From Liolophura sinensis (lineage: Eukaryota; Mollusca; Polyplacophora; Chitonida; Chitonidae), in the NCBI RefSeq assembly GCF_032854445.1, contig NC_088295.1, positions 31,490,470-31,554,469 on the forward strand: a stretch of 64,000 bases of DNA, written 5' to 3'. Below are positions 20,150-31,477 of this stretch, piece after piece (within the stretch, counting starts at the first letter, position 1; each line of letters starts with the position of its first letter). A program made the position numbers and the translations under genes. Below the pieces are notes generated by a model. The model was given only the letters and a program-made list of their open reading frames with translations. It was not told the origin of the DNA and did not search any database.

Positions 20150-21985
20150 AGTGGTCAGTAATTTAGAACTTGTCACCATAAAGTTAATAGTGTGCTCCGT
20201 CTTACAAGGAAACAATATTTCAAACTTCAGTTCAACAAAGTAAATCAAGACATACAAAAGGTGTGGAAAATTATTACTTAACTACTGTGTCAAAATAAAA
20301 AACCAAGTGGCAAAGTTTTCAATATAAATGGTAGTGACATTTGTGATGAGACCGTGATTGCTAACAACTTTATTGAGTACAATAGCAGAAAAACTAGTGA
20401 GCAATATGGACTCCGCAAATAGACAATTTACAGATTTTCTTCACCTCTAGCACACAGTATCAATTTATCTCTTACTTCTGGAATTGTTCCGAAAAAGTCT
20501 TGCCCATATATAAATCTGGTCACACTAATCACATTGAAAATCACCGACCTATTTCTGTCCTGCTTTGTTTCAGCAAAATCCTTGAAAAAACTGTATCAAT
20601 AATGTTGCTGGAATATCTAGAAGGGCAATCTATAATTAATCCAAATCATTTTGGTTTCAGGGCCAATCATTCCACCATTCACGCTGCCTATACTCTTTAT
20701 GAACAACTAGTACATGCAAAAGAGAATAAACAGTACAGTGCCATAACATTCTTGGACCTGTCAAAGGCATTTGACACTGTAAACCATGATATCCTTCTTC
20801 TTAAACTTTCTCCTTATGGTATTCCCAACTGTCCAAATAAATGGTTTAAAAACTATGTGTCTGACAGACAACAATATGTAAAGTTTAATAACGCCCAATC
20901 TAACCCAGGTACCATCACTTGTGGTGTCCCACAGGGATCTATTCTTGGCCTGACTTCATTTCTACTCTACATTAATGACATCATTAAAGCACCAAATATC
21001 CTGGATCTTACTCTATTTGCAGATAACACAAGTTGTATTTACTCCAACAATGACGCAACTCAAGCGATTTCCGTCATAAATGTCGAGCTGAAAAAAAATT
21101 TATACGTGCCTTCTGGCCAATCGGTTATCTCTGAATACCTCAAAACCAAATATATGTGAATAAAACCTGATAACAAGAAAACAACTGCAATTCCCAGTTT
21201 GGTTATCTCTGGTAACAAAATTGAAAAAGTTGGTAAATTCAAATTTCTTGGTATATTTTCCATGAGAAACTGACCTGGACTGTTATAAGCCACATATGTT
21301 CCAAACTGTCCAGAAATATAGGCCTTATTTCACACATTTAAAAACTCCGAAATAAAAAGACCCTCCTAATCCTTTATTACTCAACTGAAAATCTTACCCC
21401 CTGCTGAACTATCTCTATTTCTACTCTGTTACAAACTCATATTTACTTTTATTCCATAGACACTATTCCTGTAAGTTTAAAGCCCTGTGTAATCAAACAA
21501 ACAATTTTAAATCTGTATCACACGTGAGATACCGATCTAGCCTTCCACAAACCACTGTATAATACAAATGTATCATATTATTTATTCAGAACTTCTGGTC
21601 CTAGGGAATGGAACAAGCTTCCTTTAACACTAAGATCAGTTTCTTCTAAATCGCACTTTCAATCTTTATTAAAATCCTTTCTTCTTTCTAAGCTGCAATC
21701 TTTGGTCTAACATTACACAATTAAGGCTTCGTTGAGGTAAAATAAATTCATATATATTTAGAAAGAAAAACAATTATTTAGATACAAACTAAAATGTCAG
21801 CCTCACCTCCCCAGTGCTGTTATTACTTATACATGGGATAGAACAAGCTCAACCTGTGCTTTATCCCCACTATGTATTATATCTTTCTAGACTTTATTGT
21901 TATCACATTGTGTCTGTATTTTGTTGATGTCTTAAAATCCAATGTATATATTTATTATTGCATGGTTAATAAAACAATCAATCAA
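20150..21985 (+). mobile_element. CR1/L2-like (Jockey group) LINE, decayed 3' half
   Basis: A pre-RT linker (SGKVFNINGSDICDETVIAN), a reverse transcriptase, and the common C-terminal block LGPREWNKLPLTLRS (frame near 21600) are in order. The 3' UTR ends near TGGTTAATAAAACAATCAAT, a short repeat tail of the type these elements use. The endonuclease half is absent, so the copy is 5'-truncated. Several frame changes and stops lie before and after the RT. No target-site duplication identified. Confidence 0.75.
20500..21159 (+). pseudogene. LINE reverse transcriptase domain
   Basis: 219 open codons. Motifs in order: RPISVLLCFSKILEK, NPNHFGFRANHSTIHA, ITFLDLSKAFDTVNHD (motif A with the first catalytic Asp), GVPQGSILG (motif B), LLYINDI, and LTLFADNTS (motif C). 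Motif C reads FADN where FADD is expected, so the second catalytic Asp of the pair is changed and this enzyme is inactive. The family copies element RNA at the nicked target. Confidence 0.8.
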
Positions 21986-23555
21986 ATCACATCAAATGAC
22001 AATAGATCTCATGTCTTCGCGCGGACCGGCAATTAGGCCAGTCCTGATTTAAAGGCCCACTTCGTTCGGGGCGACTGGATTTTTCAATTCGAGGATTCAA
22101 CGTTGAGGTAGGTAAATATCAGAAAATTGTCCTCAACATTTAATGTAATTGCACTAGATCGATTCGAGGACAGTGAGTCGTTACCACATGTAGATTCGTT
22201 ATACCATTACCAAGAGGTATGTGATATACCTCTATGGTTATACGAGCCGTGACTTCACAAAGGTCCCAATTATCGTTACTTCCAAGCGCGTGGAAGAAGA
22301 CAGAAAAATGTATTGACCTCGTACAGAAACAATAGTACTCACATTTGCAAGCTGGGGCAATGTTGCACCATCCACACTGGCTAATGTTTTTAATGGCTGT
22401 AACCCCCTAAGTTACAACGCACACTAGTCTTCCTTGACTAACTGGCACACTTTCGCTAGCTACACAAAGGGGCAGACAATTCGTCTAAAATAAATCCAGT
22501 CATGCGACGGTGGATTCACCAGCACAGGCCTGCACAGAACATGAAATAAGCAAACCCTTTTGTGAAGGGGGTCGGGGGAAGGGGATGCAGTATAATATGA
22601 CTAGGCAAGCCACATTTGCCCCCGCAAAAAAAGGCGAGGGTCTAGGGGCCGCCAAGGCCCCGGAAGATCTGCACGAAGGAACTATATCGCCTTAGAGGCG
22701 ATTTGCCGTGTCTTAGATACGCCAGTTGGAGTGCTACTGACTATTTACGCCTGCCTGAAAAAAAAATTGAAGTTTAGCTCAATGGTTGACCATTTTGCCA
22801 GGAGAACCACAGGTCACCAAAGAACATTGTAACAATTTATCCAGAATTCAACATTAAATTTATGCATGTCCGAGAAAGGATGGTGCAGATTGACTAATAC
22901 AAGCATTTAACTTGTATGGAGGAGAATTGGTGGGAAAAAAGTCCATGTTTTTAGTGGGCCTTGGTGGTAAACTTGCCGGCCTATTCGCGCTGGCTTGCTT
23001 TCGATTGAAATCAATGTCAATCACATGTATACATACACTTTTTGATCAGGCCTTTGGCTTAGAAAAAAGGCGTGCGTCTCATTTAGGGGAATTGCCAATA
23101 ACGCGCCAAGTCGGTGGTTACAACGGATACTTATATTTCCTTCACTGAAGTGAAATTATCTTGGAATGACGATAAACCATAATGAAATAAATAACTCAAC
23201 ACCGATGAGTGCATATATTGTACAAATATATCAATTATTCTGCTTTTTGGGCTGAATAGAACTGCAACGTCATCGCACTGAAACACAGTCACTAAATTGA
23301 AAAAAAAAAAGATTGTGTTTGGAGACAAATGAGTCCACTTTTTTGTCACATTTCACTGTAGATGATTTGCCCTTCCATGGAAGAATTGTATATATTCATA
23401 TATGCTACTTCCGCGTGGGCGACTCCATTTTGCCTAAGAACTAGTTCTGAAGTCTTCTGTGTTAGGATGAGAATTGCCGTCGGAAACCGCCGAAGTGCAG
23501 TTCGTACATTTCCGGTGGAACTCTTCTTCCCAGAAGCTAGCGAACAGTACAGTTC

Positions 23556-23580
23556 GTTTTCCGCATGATCATCGGAAAAC
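23556..23580. repeat. 25-bp near-perfect palindrome
   Basis: GTTTTCCG, a nine-base centre CATGATCAT, then CGGAAAAC: the outer arms are exact inverted repeats and the centre is nearly so. It lies 110 bp upstream of a small ORF. Its role is unknown. Confidence 0.5.
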
Positions 23581-23689
23581 CGGAATATTGGACGTAGGTT
23601 CCGAGTTTACACGAACAAACCGGCAGTTTTAACGACTCTCACTGGCTGAGAGAAAACACACCCCCAGCATAAATTACAGGGTGTTAAAG

Positions 23690-23797
23690 ATGGAGGACAC
23701 GATGGACTCGGCGATTTATGTCAGCTTTGCCGTTTTCAGGCTTTACGTGTATGACGAGGAAAAGTCGCAAAATGATGCAGAAGGGGCCACCAGATAG
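23690..23797 (+). other. Small open frame, 35 codons, unknown
   Basis: An ATG in the context AAAGATGG opens MEDTMDSAIYVSFAVF and continues through LYVYDEEKSQNDAEG to a stop at 23797. The surrounding GC content is higher than the average here. It could be a first exon, a microprotein, or chance. I recognise no family. Confidence 0.2.
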
Positions 23798-24956
23798 AAA
23801 AAAGTCAGCCTATAATGTAATGTTTTTAAGCTTTCTTTTCCTTTAAAGTCTGATCTGTTAGAAATTCTGTTAAGACAATATTATAATGCCTATGTCTGAG
23901 AAAATTACAATTTTTATCAATATCCGAGTCCCTCCATTCCACTCATGCCTATATTCTGTTCCGTCGACTTTTCTACTCTAATTTTTCAAATCGTAGGCAT
24001 AAGTGGCATAAACCGCTGAAACCCCCCACCCCCGCCGCTTTTGAAAGTTGGGGGGGGGGGCCTTGATGCCCCCCTCGCTTCCTATGCCCCTGATTAATAA
24101 GCGAGATTAAGCAGTAGTCACCTGATAGCAACAGAAACTAACTCGTATAAATAAAGTCGTACAGCTTACATAGTAAGACCAGAGCAGCGACGACGATGTG
24201 GTAGCTGGGAAAGCTTCGCACGTAACTGGTGAAATGCGGCCTCTTGTCAATTTACCTCAGCCAGGGTTTTATTCTGACTCTTCATGTTAATGCATAAATA
24301 ATAGCAAATTACACGCCCCTTACCACCAGAAAGGCAGAGATGAGTAACTACTAGCCACAGAAACCCCTTGTTACAGAAGCCCTTTGCCATTCAAACCACC
24401 ACCCGGTGCCTTTTCAACGTTGGTATGTGGGACCGTCTTCCTCCCATCTGTATCAGTGTTTCACACACTCAGCTTCACCAATCAGCCATTGACCATTTCA
24501 CCCGGTATGGTATTGTAATACATACAGTATGCAGGCAAAATCACAACTGAATCTGTTTTTTTTTTCGTGATTTTTCATTTTCATACATACACCCTGTGGA
24601 CAGAACCGGTTTTCCCACATCCGTTTTGGTACTTAAGTTTAACAAGGAACTAAACTTCAGCCTAATATGAATTTAGAGTGACTGTTAACAATGACATCTC
24701 AAAATAACCCTTTCTTGGCGATCGCATCTAACATATTCTTGTCCCTAAGGGTGTGTCCTGACCGCACTCAAGGTCAGGTGAGCTAAGGGGAGATTCCGCT
24801 AATCGCTCACTGGACATCTGTTTTATCATATTACTGGTTACATGTAGGCCCATTCCTCGAACACCCTACAGTGATGTGGAACCTTATGTACAACTGAAAC
24901 CACTCTTTACCTGTTATATTAACATGGGACAGGAAAAAATAATTTGAGAAGTATTT

Positions 24957-25033
24957 GATTTATTTATTTATTTATCTGATTGCAACTTTGTGGTGTTTTA
25001 CGCCGTACCCAAGACTATTTCACTTATACGAGC
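24957..25033 (-). mobile_element. MetaSINE-like SINE, 3' fragment
   Basis: Only the tail and part of the 3' domain remain: TTTATTTATTTATTTATCTG, GTGGTGTTTTACGCCGTACC, CTATTTCACTTATACGA. Confidence 0.7.
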
Positions 25034-26700
25034 AGATGGCAGAGAGGGTTGTTACAGTAGCACGCAACTAGATCAGTGGCAACTCAGATATTGTCTTTAG
25101 GGGAGCCTTTCCTAGCTAAGAGGTGACTGTCTTTCATGACTTGTATACATTAGTTGTAAAGCTTATTTTTACTATTTGGCCAAATACTTGAATAAATGTC
25201 AAAGTGTCTGAACATTTCAGTAAATTACATGTATTATTTAAGTTTTTATTATTATTAATATTATCTTTTCCTCTTGATAAATGTTGTATCTTGATCGGCC
25301 TGCACTAGATTCTACCTAAACTGTATCCCACATGAATAGCTGCAAAAATTCAAAACAGATACATACTAGAAATAATAATATGATATTATTTACCTATTTC
25401 TTCTAGGGCACGGCGGACTCAAGTAAAGCCGAAAGGGCGAACTGTCGGGATCCAGTGTGATTTATAGAAAGGCACACCGGTTGCAAAGCCATCTTTGAGA
25501 GATTGTGTACTTCTTAATAAATTTCATGTTGATGATTGTTCTATATATTGCGTTCATTCTTATCTCGTATATACAAATTCACCCATGTTTCCTTATTTAT
25601 CAACACCAGAAAATGAGGGCATTGTTGACTTGAGTAAATTTACTTCATACAGTAAGCCTCGTGAAAAAAAGCTTTTGTTATTACATACGTTGCTGTTTGA
25701 TGCAATTTTTGTATTGCAAATCAAGTGATATACTTTGCGTAATAAACAGATTTGTTATATTTTGTATAATTGATTATGCATGCATCACAAGTAAGTCTAG
25801 TGATAATATTTTCCTAATTTTTTCTTATTTCTCTTTTCTGAAACAAAAGTTGGTATGTCAAATTGTTAGTTTACGTGAGTGTGATTGACTAATTTTACCT
25901 GGAGCCCCGACATTAAATCATGCTGGCTTTAATTCATTTCTAGGTGTTTGTTTTCTTGTGACACATTCGTGATGCGATTAAATTCGAAATTAAATCCATG
26001 CCACTTATTTGTGCGGTGGATCATTGTCATCGGTGTGTCAAAAAATTTAGTCTTTAGTCTTCCAAAAACTCATAAATGAACGGCAATATAACATGCCTGT
26101 TCGTACAGTTGACAATAAAACCTTCGTGCTCGGTGATGCAAACTAGGTAATCATCGGCACTTCCTGGCAGCAAAGGCACTCTACATCAGTTGGCATAAGA
26201 ACACAGTTCTCACAATCACAACTGAAAATAAGAATATAGATTTGATGTTGAAACCATATGTTGGGACCATATATAGGTCGGTAGATTCCTTGATACGGTG
26301 AGAAAGTTAATTCTAAGTCTCAATCTGACGTGAATCTAAAAAGACTGAATCCTATTATTTAATCGTGATATACGAGACCGTGGATATTGTGGCACTTCAC
26401 CCACTTGAGGCAGCGGAAGCAGACGACGAGTTGATAGATAACATGGGGAGGAATAGGAAAATGAACAATACTGGGCAATATTTTGAGAACCACGGCTTAT
26501 AATAACAAGAAATTACAGTTTGCTTACTACAGGACAATCTGCATAACTATAAACGTTAACGAAACCTAGTTTTGGGCTTATGATGCCGTGATTCAGAGGT
26601 CCCATGTTATTTTGACAATGTTTTCATGGTTGTGTCTCCGTGGGCAAAGCGTGTTGGTGCGAGTACAACCACGAATACCAGGATGTCCGCGGTCTTGAAT
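25034..26700. other. AT-rich non-coding stretch
   Basis: Short frames at 25495-25728 and 25661-25888 lack known motifs. I see no array, SINE or gene. Confidence 0.4.
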
Positions 26701-26702
26701 AG

Positions 26703-26849
26703 CAAAGAAATTTATTTATTTATTTGAGCCATTTATTTATTTATTTGATTGGTGTTTTACGCCGTACTTAAAAATATTTCACTTATACGAAGGCGGCCAG
26801 TATTATGGTGGGAGGAAACCGGACAGCGCCCTGGGGAAACCCACTTGAG
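26703..26849 (-). mobile_element. MetaSINE-like SINE, 3' half
   Basis: A doubled TTTATTTATTTATTTGA tail is followed by GATTGGTGTTTTACGCCGTA, TATTTCACTTATACGA, CATTATGGTGGGAGG-like sequence and GGGGAAACCCACTTG. It stops where a second copy starts. Confidence 0.75.
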
Positions 26850-26997
26850 CCATTTAAGCCATACTCAAGAATATTTCCTTTATACTACGGCGGTTAGGTG
26901 CTAGGAGATCGCAAAATAGATCGGAAGGAAACCGGGCAGGGAAACTCCCGACCATCCACAGGTTGCTGGAGAACCATCCCACGTACGGCCAGAGAGG
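26850..26997 (-). mobile_element. MetaSINE-like SINE, second adjoining copy
   Basis: It starts again in the 3' domain (GCCATACTCAAGAATATTTC) and runs to CCATCCCACGTACGGCCAGA. It has its own small insertion and no tRNA-like head. Two partial copies side by side suggest nested insertion or local duplication. Confidence 0.7.
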
Positions 26998-27007
26998 AAG
27001 AGAAAAA

Positions 27008-27344
27008 ATCATTGAGTGAGTGCTTGGGGTTTAAAGTCGTACTCAACAACTTTTCAGTCATATGACGACGAAGGAATCCTCATGGTGTATGTAATGTTCC
27101 TCTTTGTTGCAGGACGGATTTCCACCGCTCTTTGGCTTCACTAAGGCGACTTACCGAAGGCAAGTAAGGCGCCCCTTATCATACTGATACAGGTCAACCA
27201 ATCGTTGTACTATCCAGTTCATGCTGAACACCAAACTTGGAAGATACAACCTGCCCTTTTAAAGTCTTAGGTGTGACTCTACCCTGGATCCTGGATCTAC
27301 CTCTCCTGAAGCGGACGCTCTACCAACTGTGCTATCCGGGCCGG
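27008..27344 (-). mobile_element. Third SINE family, near full length
   Basis: Read on the minus strand, the tRNA-like head GGATAGCACAGTTGGTAGAG (A box) plus GGATCCAGGGTAGAG-type B box leads into a body (CACACCTAAGACTTTAAAAG). The 3' end reads TTGTTGAGTACGACTTTAAA and CCCCAAGCACTCACTCA. A second copy lies at 31129-31477 in the other orientation. Confidence 0.75.
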
Positions 27345-27345
27345 T

Positions 27346-27695
27346 GAGAAATCATTGAAATATGATGTTAGATTTCTAGTGAATGTATGGCAGGTCCCTG
27401 GGGAGAATCCCGACCATCCACGGGTTCCTGGAAGACCTTCCCAGAAGAGAAATCATTGAAATATGATGTTAGATTTCTAGTGAATGTATGGCAGGACCCT
27501 GGGGAGAATCCCGACCATCCACGGGTTCCTGGAAGACCTTCCCAGAAGAGAAATCATTGAAATATGATGTTAGATTTCTAGTGAATGTATGGCAGGTCCC
27601 TGGGGAGAATCCCGACCATCCACGGGTTCCTGGAAGACCTTCCCAGAAGAGAAATCATTGAAATATGATACTAGATTTCTGGTGAATGTATTACA
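27346..27695 (+). repeat. 101-bp tandem array, three units plus a partial fourth, SINE-derived
   Basis: Units start at 27346, 27447, 27548 and 27649 (exactly 101 bp apart) and differ at only a few bases. Each holds about 50 bp of unique sequence (GAGAAATCATTGAAATATGA...) and about 50 bp that matches the body of the main SINE (CCGACCATCCACGGGTTCCT). It is non-coding; the open frame on the minus strand is a shadow. Confidence 0.9.
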
Positions 27696-28930
27696 TGTAC
27701 GAAATAATCCAAGTAAACACATAGATCCAATGCTTTGAGATAAGAATTTGGTGTAGTCTCTGAACTCATACCGGTAACACCCGTGCATGTTAAGCTACCA
27801 CCCTTTACAGATCAATCTGGTCGGCCTTATGTCTTTAACTTGTGCAGCTGATACTCTTTTCTTGCAAATAGCCTTATAAGCCAGAAAAAAAGCTAACACG
27901 AAACTGTGATATCCTTAATTTGCACGTTAATATTCATTTTTAGATACTGAGTGCATAGATGAACCAGGAATACAGTTGAAGAATGTGCTGCAAAGCCTTA
28001 AAAGGCTTTCTAATAGACCTGATTGATGGGTAACCGCTAATGGGTAAGATATAATTCACAATACAAAGTGACAGGTAGACTACCTGGGGATTGTGGTGAA
28101 TTGTTGTATCCAGGTTCTATCTGGTTTTATTTACCCTTAAAATTGACCGATACCATGCAAGTGAGCAATTTTTATGTACGGCAAGAAAGACAGTTGCATA
28201 AGTTAAAAAAGAACTCAAGAAGAGGTACCACATAAAATTCACTGCATGTGCAAAATATATACATTTAACAAAAGAGTTTAAAGCTAGAACATTGTAACTT
28301 CTTACCATGCATGCTCTCACCCCACATCAGCACCTCGATCAGTATTAATTAGCGTATATGGTACATGACATAAGTTAACTTGCTTGTTTGAGAAAACTTG
28401 AAACATTCTCCCTGAGGTGACGTTTCAGATTTCAATACATGTGTGCAATCAATAAAACCCATTTACGATTTGTAAGATTAATGTTCTTACAAGTCATTTG
28501 TTCCTATTCCGGAAATATAATTTACATGCTAGCGCATAGCCTAACGCCTCTAAAGAAAATGATTGATTCCAAATACTTGTAGCAGTGATGGCTTTAACCT
28601 CAGAAAACAAAAGAAACAAAAGGTGCCTCTTTCGACCGTTCAGAGTGTAGATATTCAAAAACATGCAGCCAACAGTCCTTTTTTCAAATTTCGCAGAATA
28701 ATATATAAATCCTAATTTTCGAAATTAATATAGAATGCTATATAGCAAAGTTAAAAAAGGTCACAGTAACCTATAAAACTAAATTATTATATTTCACTCG
28801 TTTTAAGAGTATTCAAAAACAATATTTTTGTTGTAAACTATAATATGATTTGGTTTCCAAATTTGTAAATAATTTTCAAATACATCTGTTATAGTAAACA
28901 CATAAAATTGAATATGAAGCCGGCATGTAA
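27696..28930. other. AT-rich non-coding stretch
   Basis: Nothing recognisable beyond short chance frames (for example 28117-28320 minus). Confidence 0.4.
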
Positions 28931-28939
28931 AGCGACTCA

Positions 28940-29070
28940 GAATGAATACCTTACGGCAGGCGCGAGGCGATACTGTGATTCATAGTAAGCAATAACCTGT
29001 ATGCCATACTGGAATACTTCAGGCAAACAAATTGAGTGTAGCGGTAGAATAAACTTGTATTTGCTTGACG
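28940..29070 (+). repeat. Dispersed repeat, copy 1
   Basis: Shares GCGAGGCGATACTGTGATTC, CATAGTAAGC, TGAGTGTAGCGGTAGA and GAATAAACTT with 36735-36862, same orientation, with moderate divergence. It directly precedes the decayed galactosyltransferase copy. Confidence 0.6.
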
Positions 29071-29103
29071 AAAAGCATTCGATAATAATAATAGAGACAT
29101 CAG

Positions 29104-29345
29104 GTTGTGAGAAGTGAGTAATTTTGTTCCAGTATTTGTAATTGTTACTTTGGGTGGGATGATAAAAGGGGTGTTATTGATGTTTCAGTAAATAATATGT
29201 ATGATTTGGGGAACAACTTTAAATACAAACCTGTCGTATTTATTTACTTTAGTAAGAAATGGTTATGGTTAAAGTTTTATATACAGCAGTGTATTTATTA
29301 TAAACCGTGATGAAGACAGTGGTATGAATTTGGTTGTATAAATGG
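29104..29345 (+). pseudogene. Decayed copy of the GT31 galactosyltransferase gene, 3' end only
   Basis: Translation gives VSVNNMYDL.NNFKYKP and FSKKWL.LKFY, nearly the same as the C-terminal 60 residues of the intact gene at 8307-9398 (VSVNNMYDLWNNFKYKP, FSKKWLRLKFY). DNA identity is high, roughly 80-85% by eye. The match starts near the residues VVRKNELFC of the intact protein, with a stop in the copy, and runs past the stop codon into the 3' untranslated part. Replaced residues include two of the Trp and the Glu-Ile-Ser-Asp stretch. It has no promoter or 5' coding part. It is 20 kb away on the opposite strand. Confidence 0.85.
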
Positions 29346-30364
29346 GAAAAACGTATTGTCTTTAATACATAACAAGCTTGAGATCTCACACAAGATTTGC
29401 ATATGTCTTTAAAGATCTTAGGCATTTTCTGAAAAGACTGTGCATTGTTATTCATTGACGAAAACAAAGGGAGTATCTATGGTTAATGTCACGGCTGATG
29501 ACTTTAATATTTCTGACAAACAGCAGTGAGAAGCAGACGTGGTGTAAGGGGCGGGATTCTGCCTTCTTTTTCAAGAATCAATTGTTCCAGGTTGTAGTAA
29601 TGCAACAACTATCGATTCTTTTTCTGGAATCGCGCGGTGTCCTTTTATTAACAAATATTTTTAAAAAAAGTTACATTAAAATTAGCCTCAATGGATGCTA
29701 TTTCGTGCCGCGGTGCCTCATTTATTTGCAAAGTTAAACATAAAACATGGTTCATCTTTCATGACGGTGTTACATGCAGTTTTCGTGCAACAACATTAGA
29801 GCTTTTAGCCAATGTGAGTCCTGTTAGTTGTACTATATATAGGTTACTACATGAGCGTACACTGGGTGTGTAAGATTATGTAATGGAGCAAATCCCATTC
29901 TGGGTACATTGCTTAATATTATGAGTGACCTTTGACACGCAATAAATTACAACACATCTGTTCGTCAGTGGATTTTTTTACTTGTCATAATTCTATTATA
30001 ATTTATAATATGACGTTAGAATTTATACTCTTACCTTGTATCCATACATGGACAAGAATTAGTAGAGAACAATTCCAGATAGCAAAGCAGTTAACTGAAA
30101 CAACTTAAGTTGGCAAAGTGTGATAAATAATGAGAAAATATGTTGTGTTTCTTTCGTACTGTGACAGCCACGAATTCGTAACTGTTTTTGTTGTCACTTT
30201 CTTGTTACATACAGGATTTGTGTGAGTCTCCATTGTAGGTGGTACCTGATGACTGTTTGTCCCTTAGAAAGACTAGTGCATTATGCAGTTTGGTATCGGC
30301 TTATATCTAGACACCTTTCGAAATACCCGTCTATTCTTGAAAAAGAAGAGGTAGGTTGGACAAT
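29346..30364. other. AT-rich non-coding stretch
   Basis: Short frames (29486-29737, 29691-29873) without motifs. I see nothing else. Confidence 0.4.
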
Positions 30365-30625
30365 GGATTGACGTCAACACAAACGTTTAAAATCGCCTAA
30401 AATGAGACGGGTATATGGTATTCTCGGGTAGCTCAGTGGGATATTGGAATGTTTTACAGCCTTGTGTTCGTCGGTTTGAAGCCCGCTCTGTCACACACCA
30501 AACGAAGACGCATTCAGGTGGTAAAAGTCGTCACTCTGCACCACTCAAACCACTAACTCCGATGTGTGGGTTTTTGAAAAATCATCAACTGCTCTGACAA
30601 TAGCTTGACGTCGTAGCAAACGTTT
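30365..30625 (+). mobile_element. tRNA-like SINE candidate between direct repeats
   Basis: A tRNA-like head with GGGTAGCTCAGTGGGATATT (A box) and GTCGGTTTGAAGCCCG (B box) lies at about 30421-30490. The block is bracketed by related sequences GATTGACGTCAACACAAACG (30364 on) and GCTTGACGTCGTAGCAAACG (30603 on). The body matches none of the other families here. It could be a further SINE family. Confidence 0.4.
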
Positions 30626-31128
30626 GATGTGTACAGCCTATTTTAGCGGCCTACAGGATGGGATAGTTGGAGGGGGGGGGGGGGGTGGGGGGCAGATAGG
30701 TACGGGTCTACCAGACCCAATGAACGTCTTGGTTCAAACACAACTCTGGGTGTATTTTGCACATTTTTAAAAAATATTTTGCAAGTAATACATGTCCTGA
30801 CCTTCCGCACCATCTCTACTCTTAAACAGAACTTTCAGGTGGTCGCTGTCATGCTGAACATCAACTAAGCATTAAAGGAGCCGTAAAAGCGAGCTGGTTC
30901 ACAGAGCAAATGTCAGGCCGACCATTCACCTTATGCTTGGACGTCCATGGAGCTGTCTTAGTCATGTAATGGCGTATACTGTACTTAAATCCATTGAGGT
31001 ACGGATGGAGAATCTGTATATTTCTCCGTTCTGTTTATGTATGTATTGGTCCTAGTAACCGCAAGTGCCGCTGTTGTCGAGCCGATTGCGAATGTGTTGC
31101 TGAAAGGCCTAGTTCGAATGCGTCCTAA
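30626..31128. other. Non-coding stretch with a poly-G run
   Basis: A G-run of about 17 bases with a near neighbour (30672-30701) could form a G-quadruplex. No gene is seen. Confidence 0.4.
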
Positions 31129-31477
31129 CCGGCCCCGACAGCAGCTAGCAGAGTGTCGTCTTCAGGAGGCGGTAAATCCAGGGTCAACCCTGGGTCGAGT
31201 CACACCTAAGACCTTAAAAGAGGAAGCTGTAACTTCCTGGCTTGGCGTTAAGCATGAAGGTGAGAGCGCAATGACTAGTTGACCCGTATCAGTATAATGG
31301 CTCGGGCGGGGCATCTTACTTGCCTTGGGCAAGTCGTCTCAGTGAAGCAGCAATAGATAAAAGAGCGATGGAAATCCGTCCTGCAGCAAGGAGGCACATA
31401 AATTACTCCCAAAACATTCCTTCGTCGTCAAAATTGTTGAATACGACGTTAAAACCCAAAGCACTCGCTCACTCTGC
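31129..31477 (+). mobile_element. Third SINE family, second copy
   Basis: It matches the 27008-27344 copy in the forward sense: GTCACACCTAAGACCTTAAA, GACCCGTATCAGTATAATGG, ATGGAAATCCGTCCTGCAGC, CATTCCTTCGTCGTCA, then ACGACGTTAAAACCCAAAGC and CACTCGCTCACTC. The head is more diverged than in the other copy. Confidence 0.75.

Larger units (their letters stand above)
21986..24956. other. Gene-poor stretch with small palindromes
   Basis: Short frames (22510-22695, 22912-23148, 23362-23568, 24368-24550) have no known motif. Seen: an imperfect hairpin at about 22198-22244 (AAGAGGTATGTGATATACCT), a palindrome at 23556-23580, a 35-codon frame at 23690, and a C-run/G-run pair at 24025-24072 that could fold. 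No gene can be supported. Confidence 0.35.
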
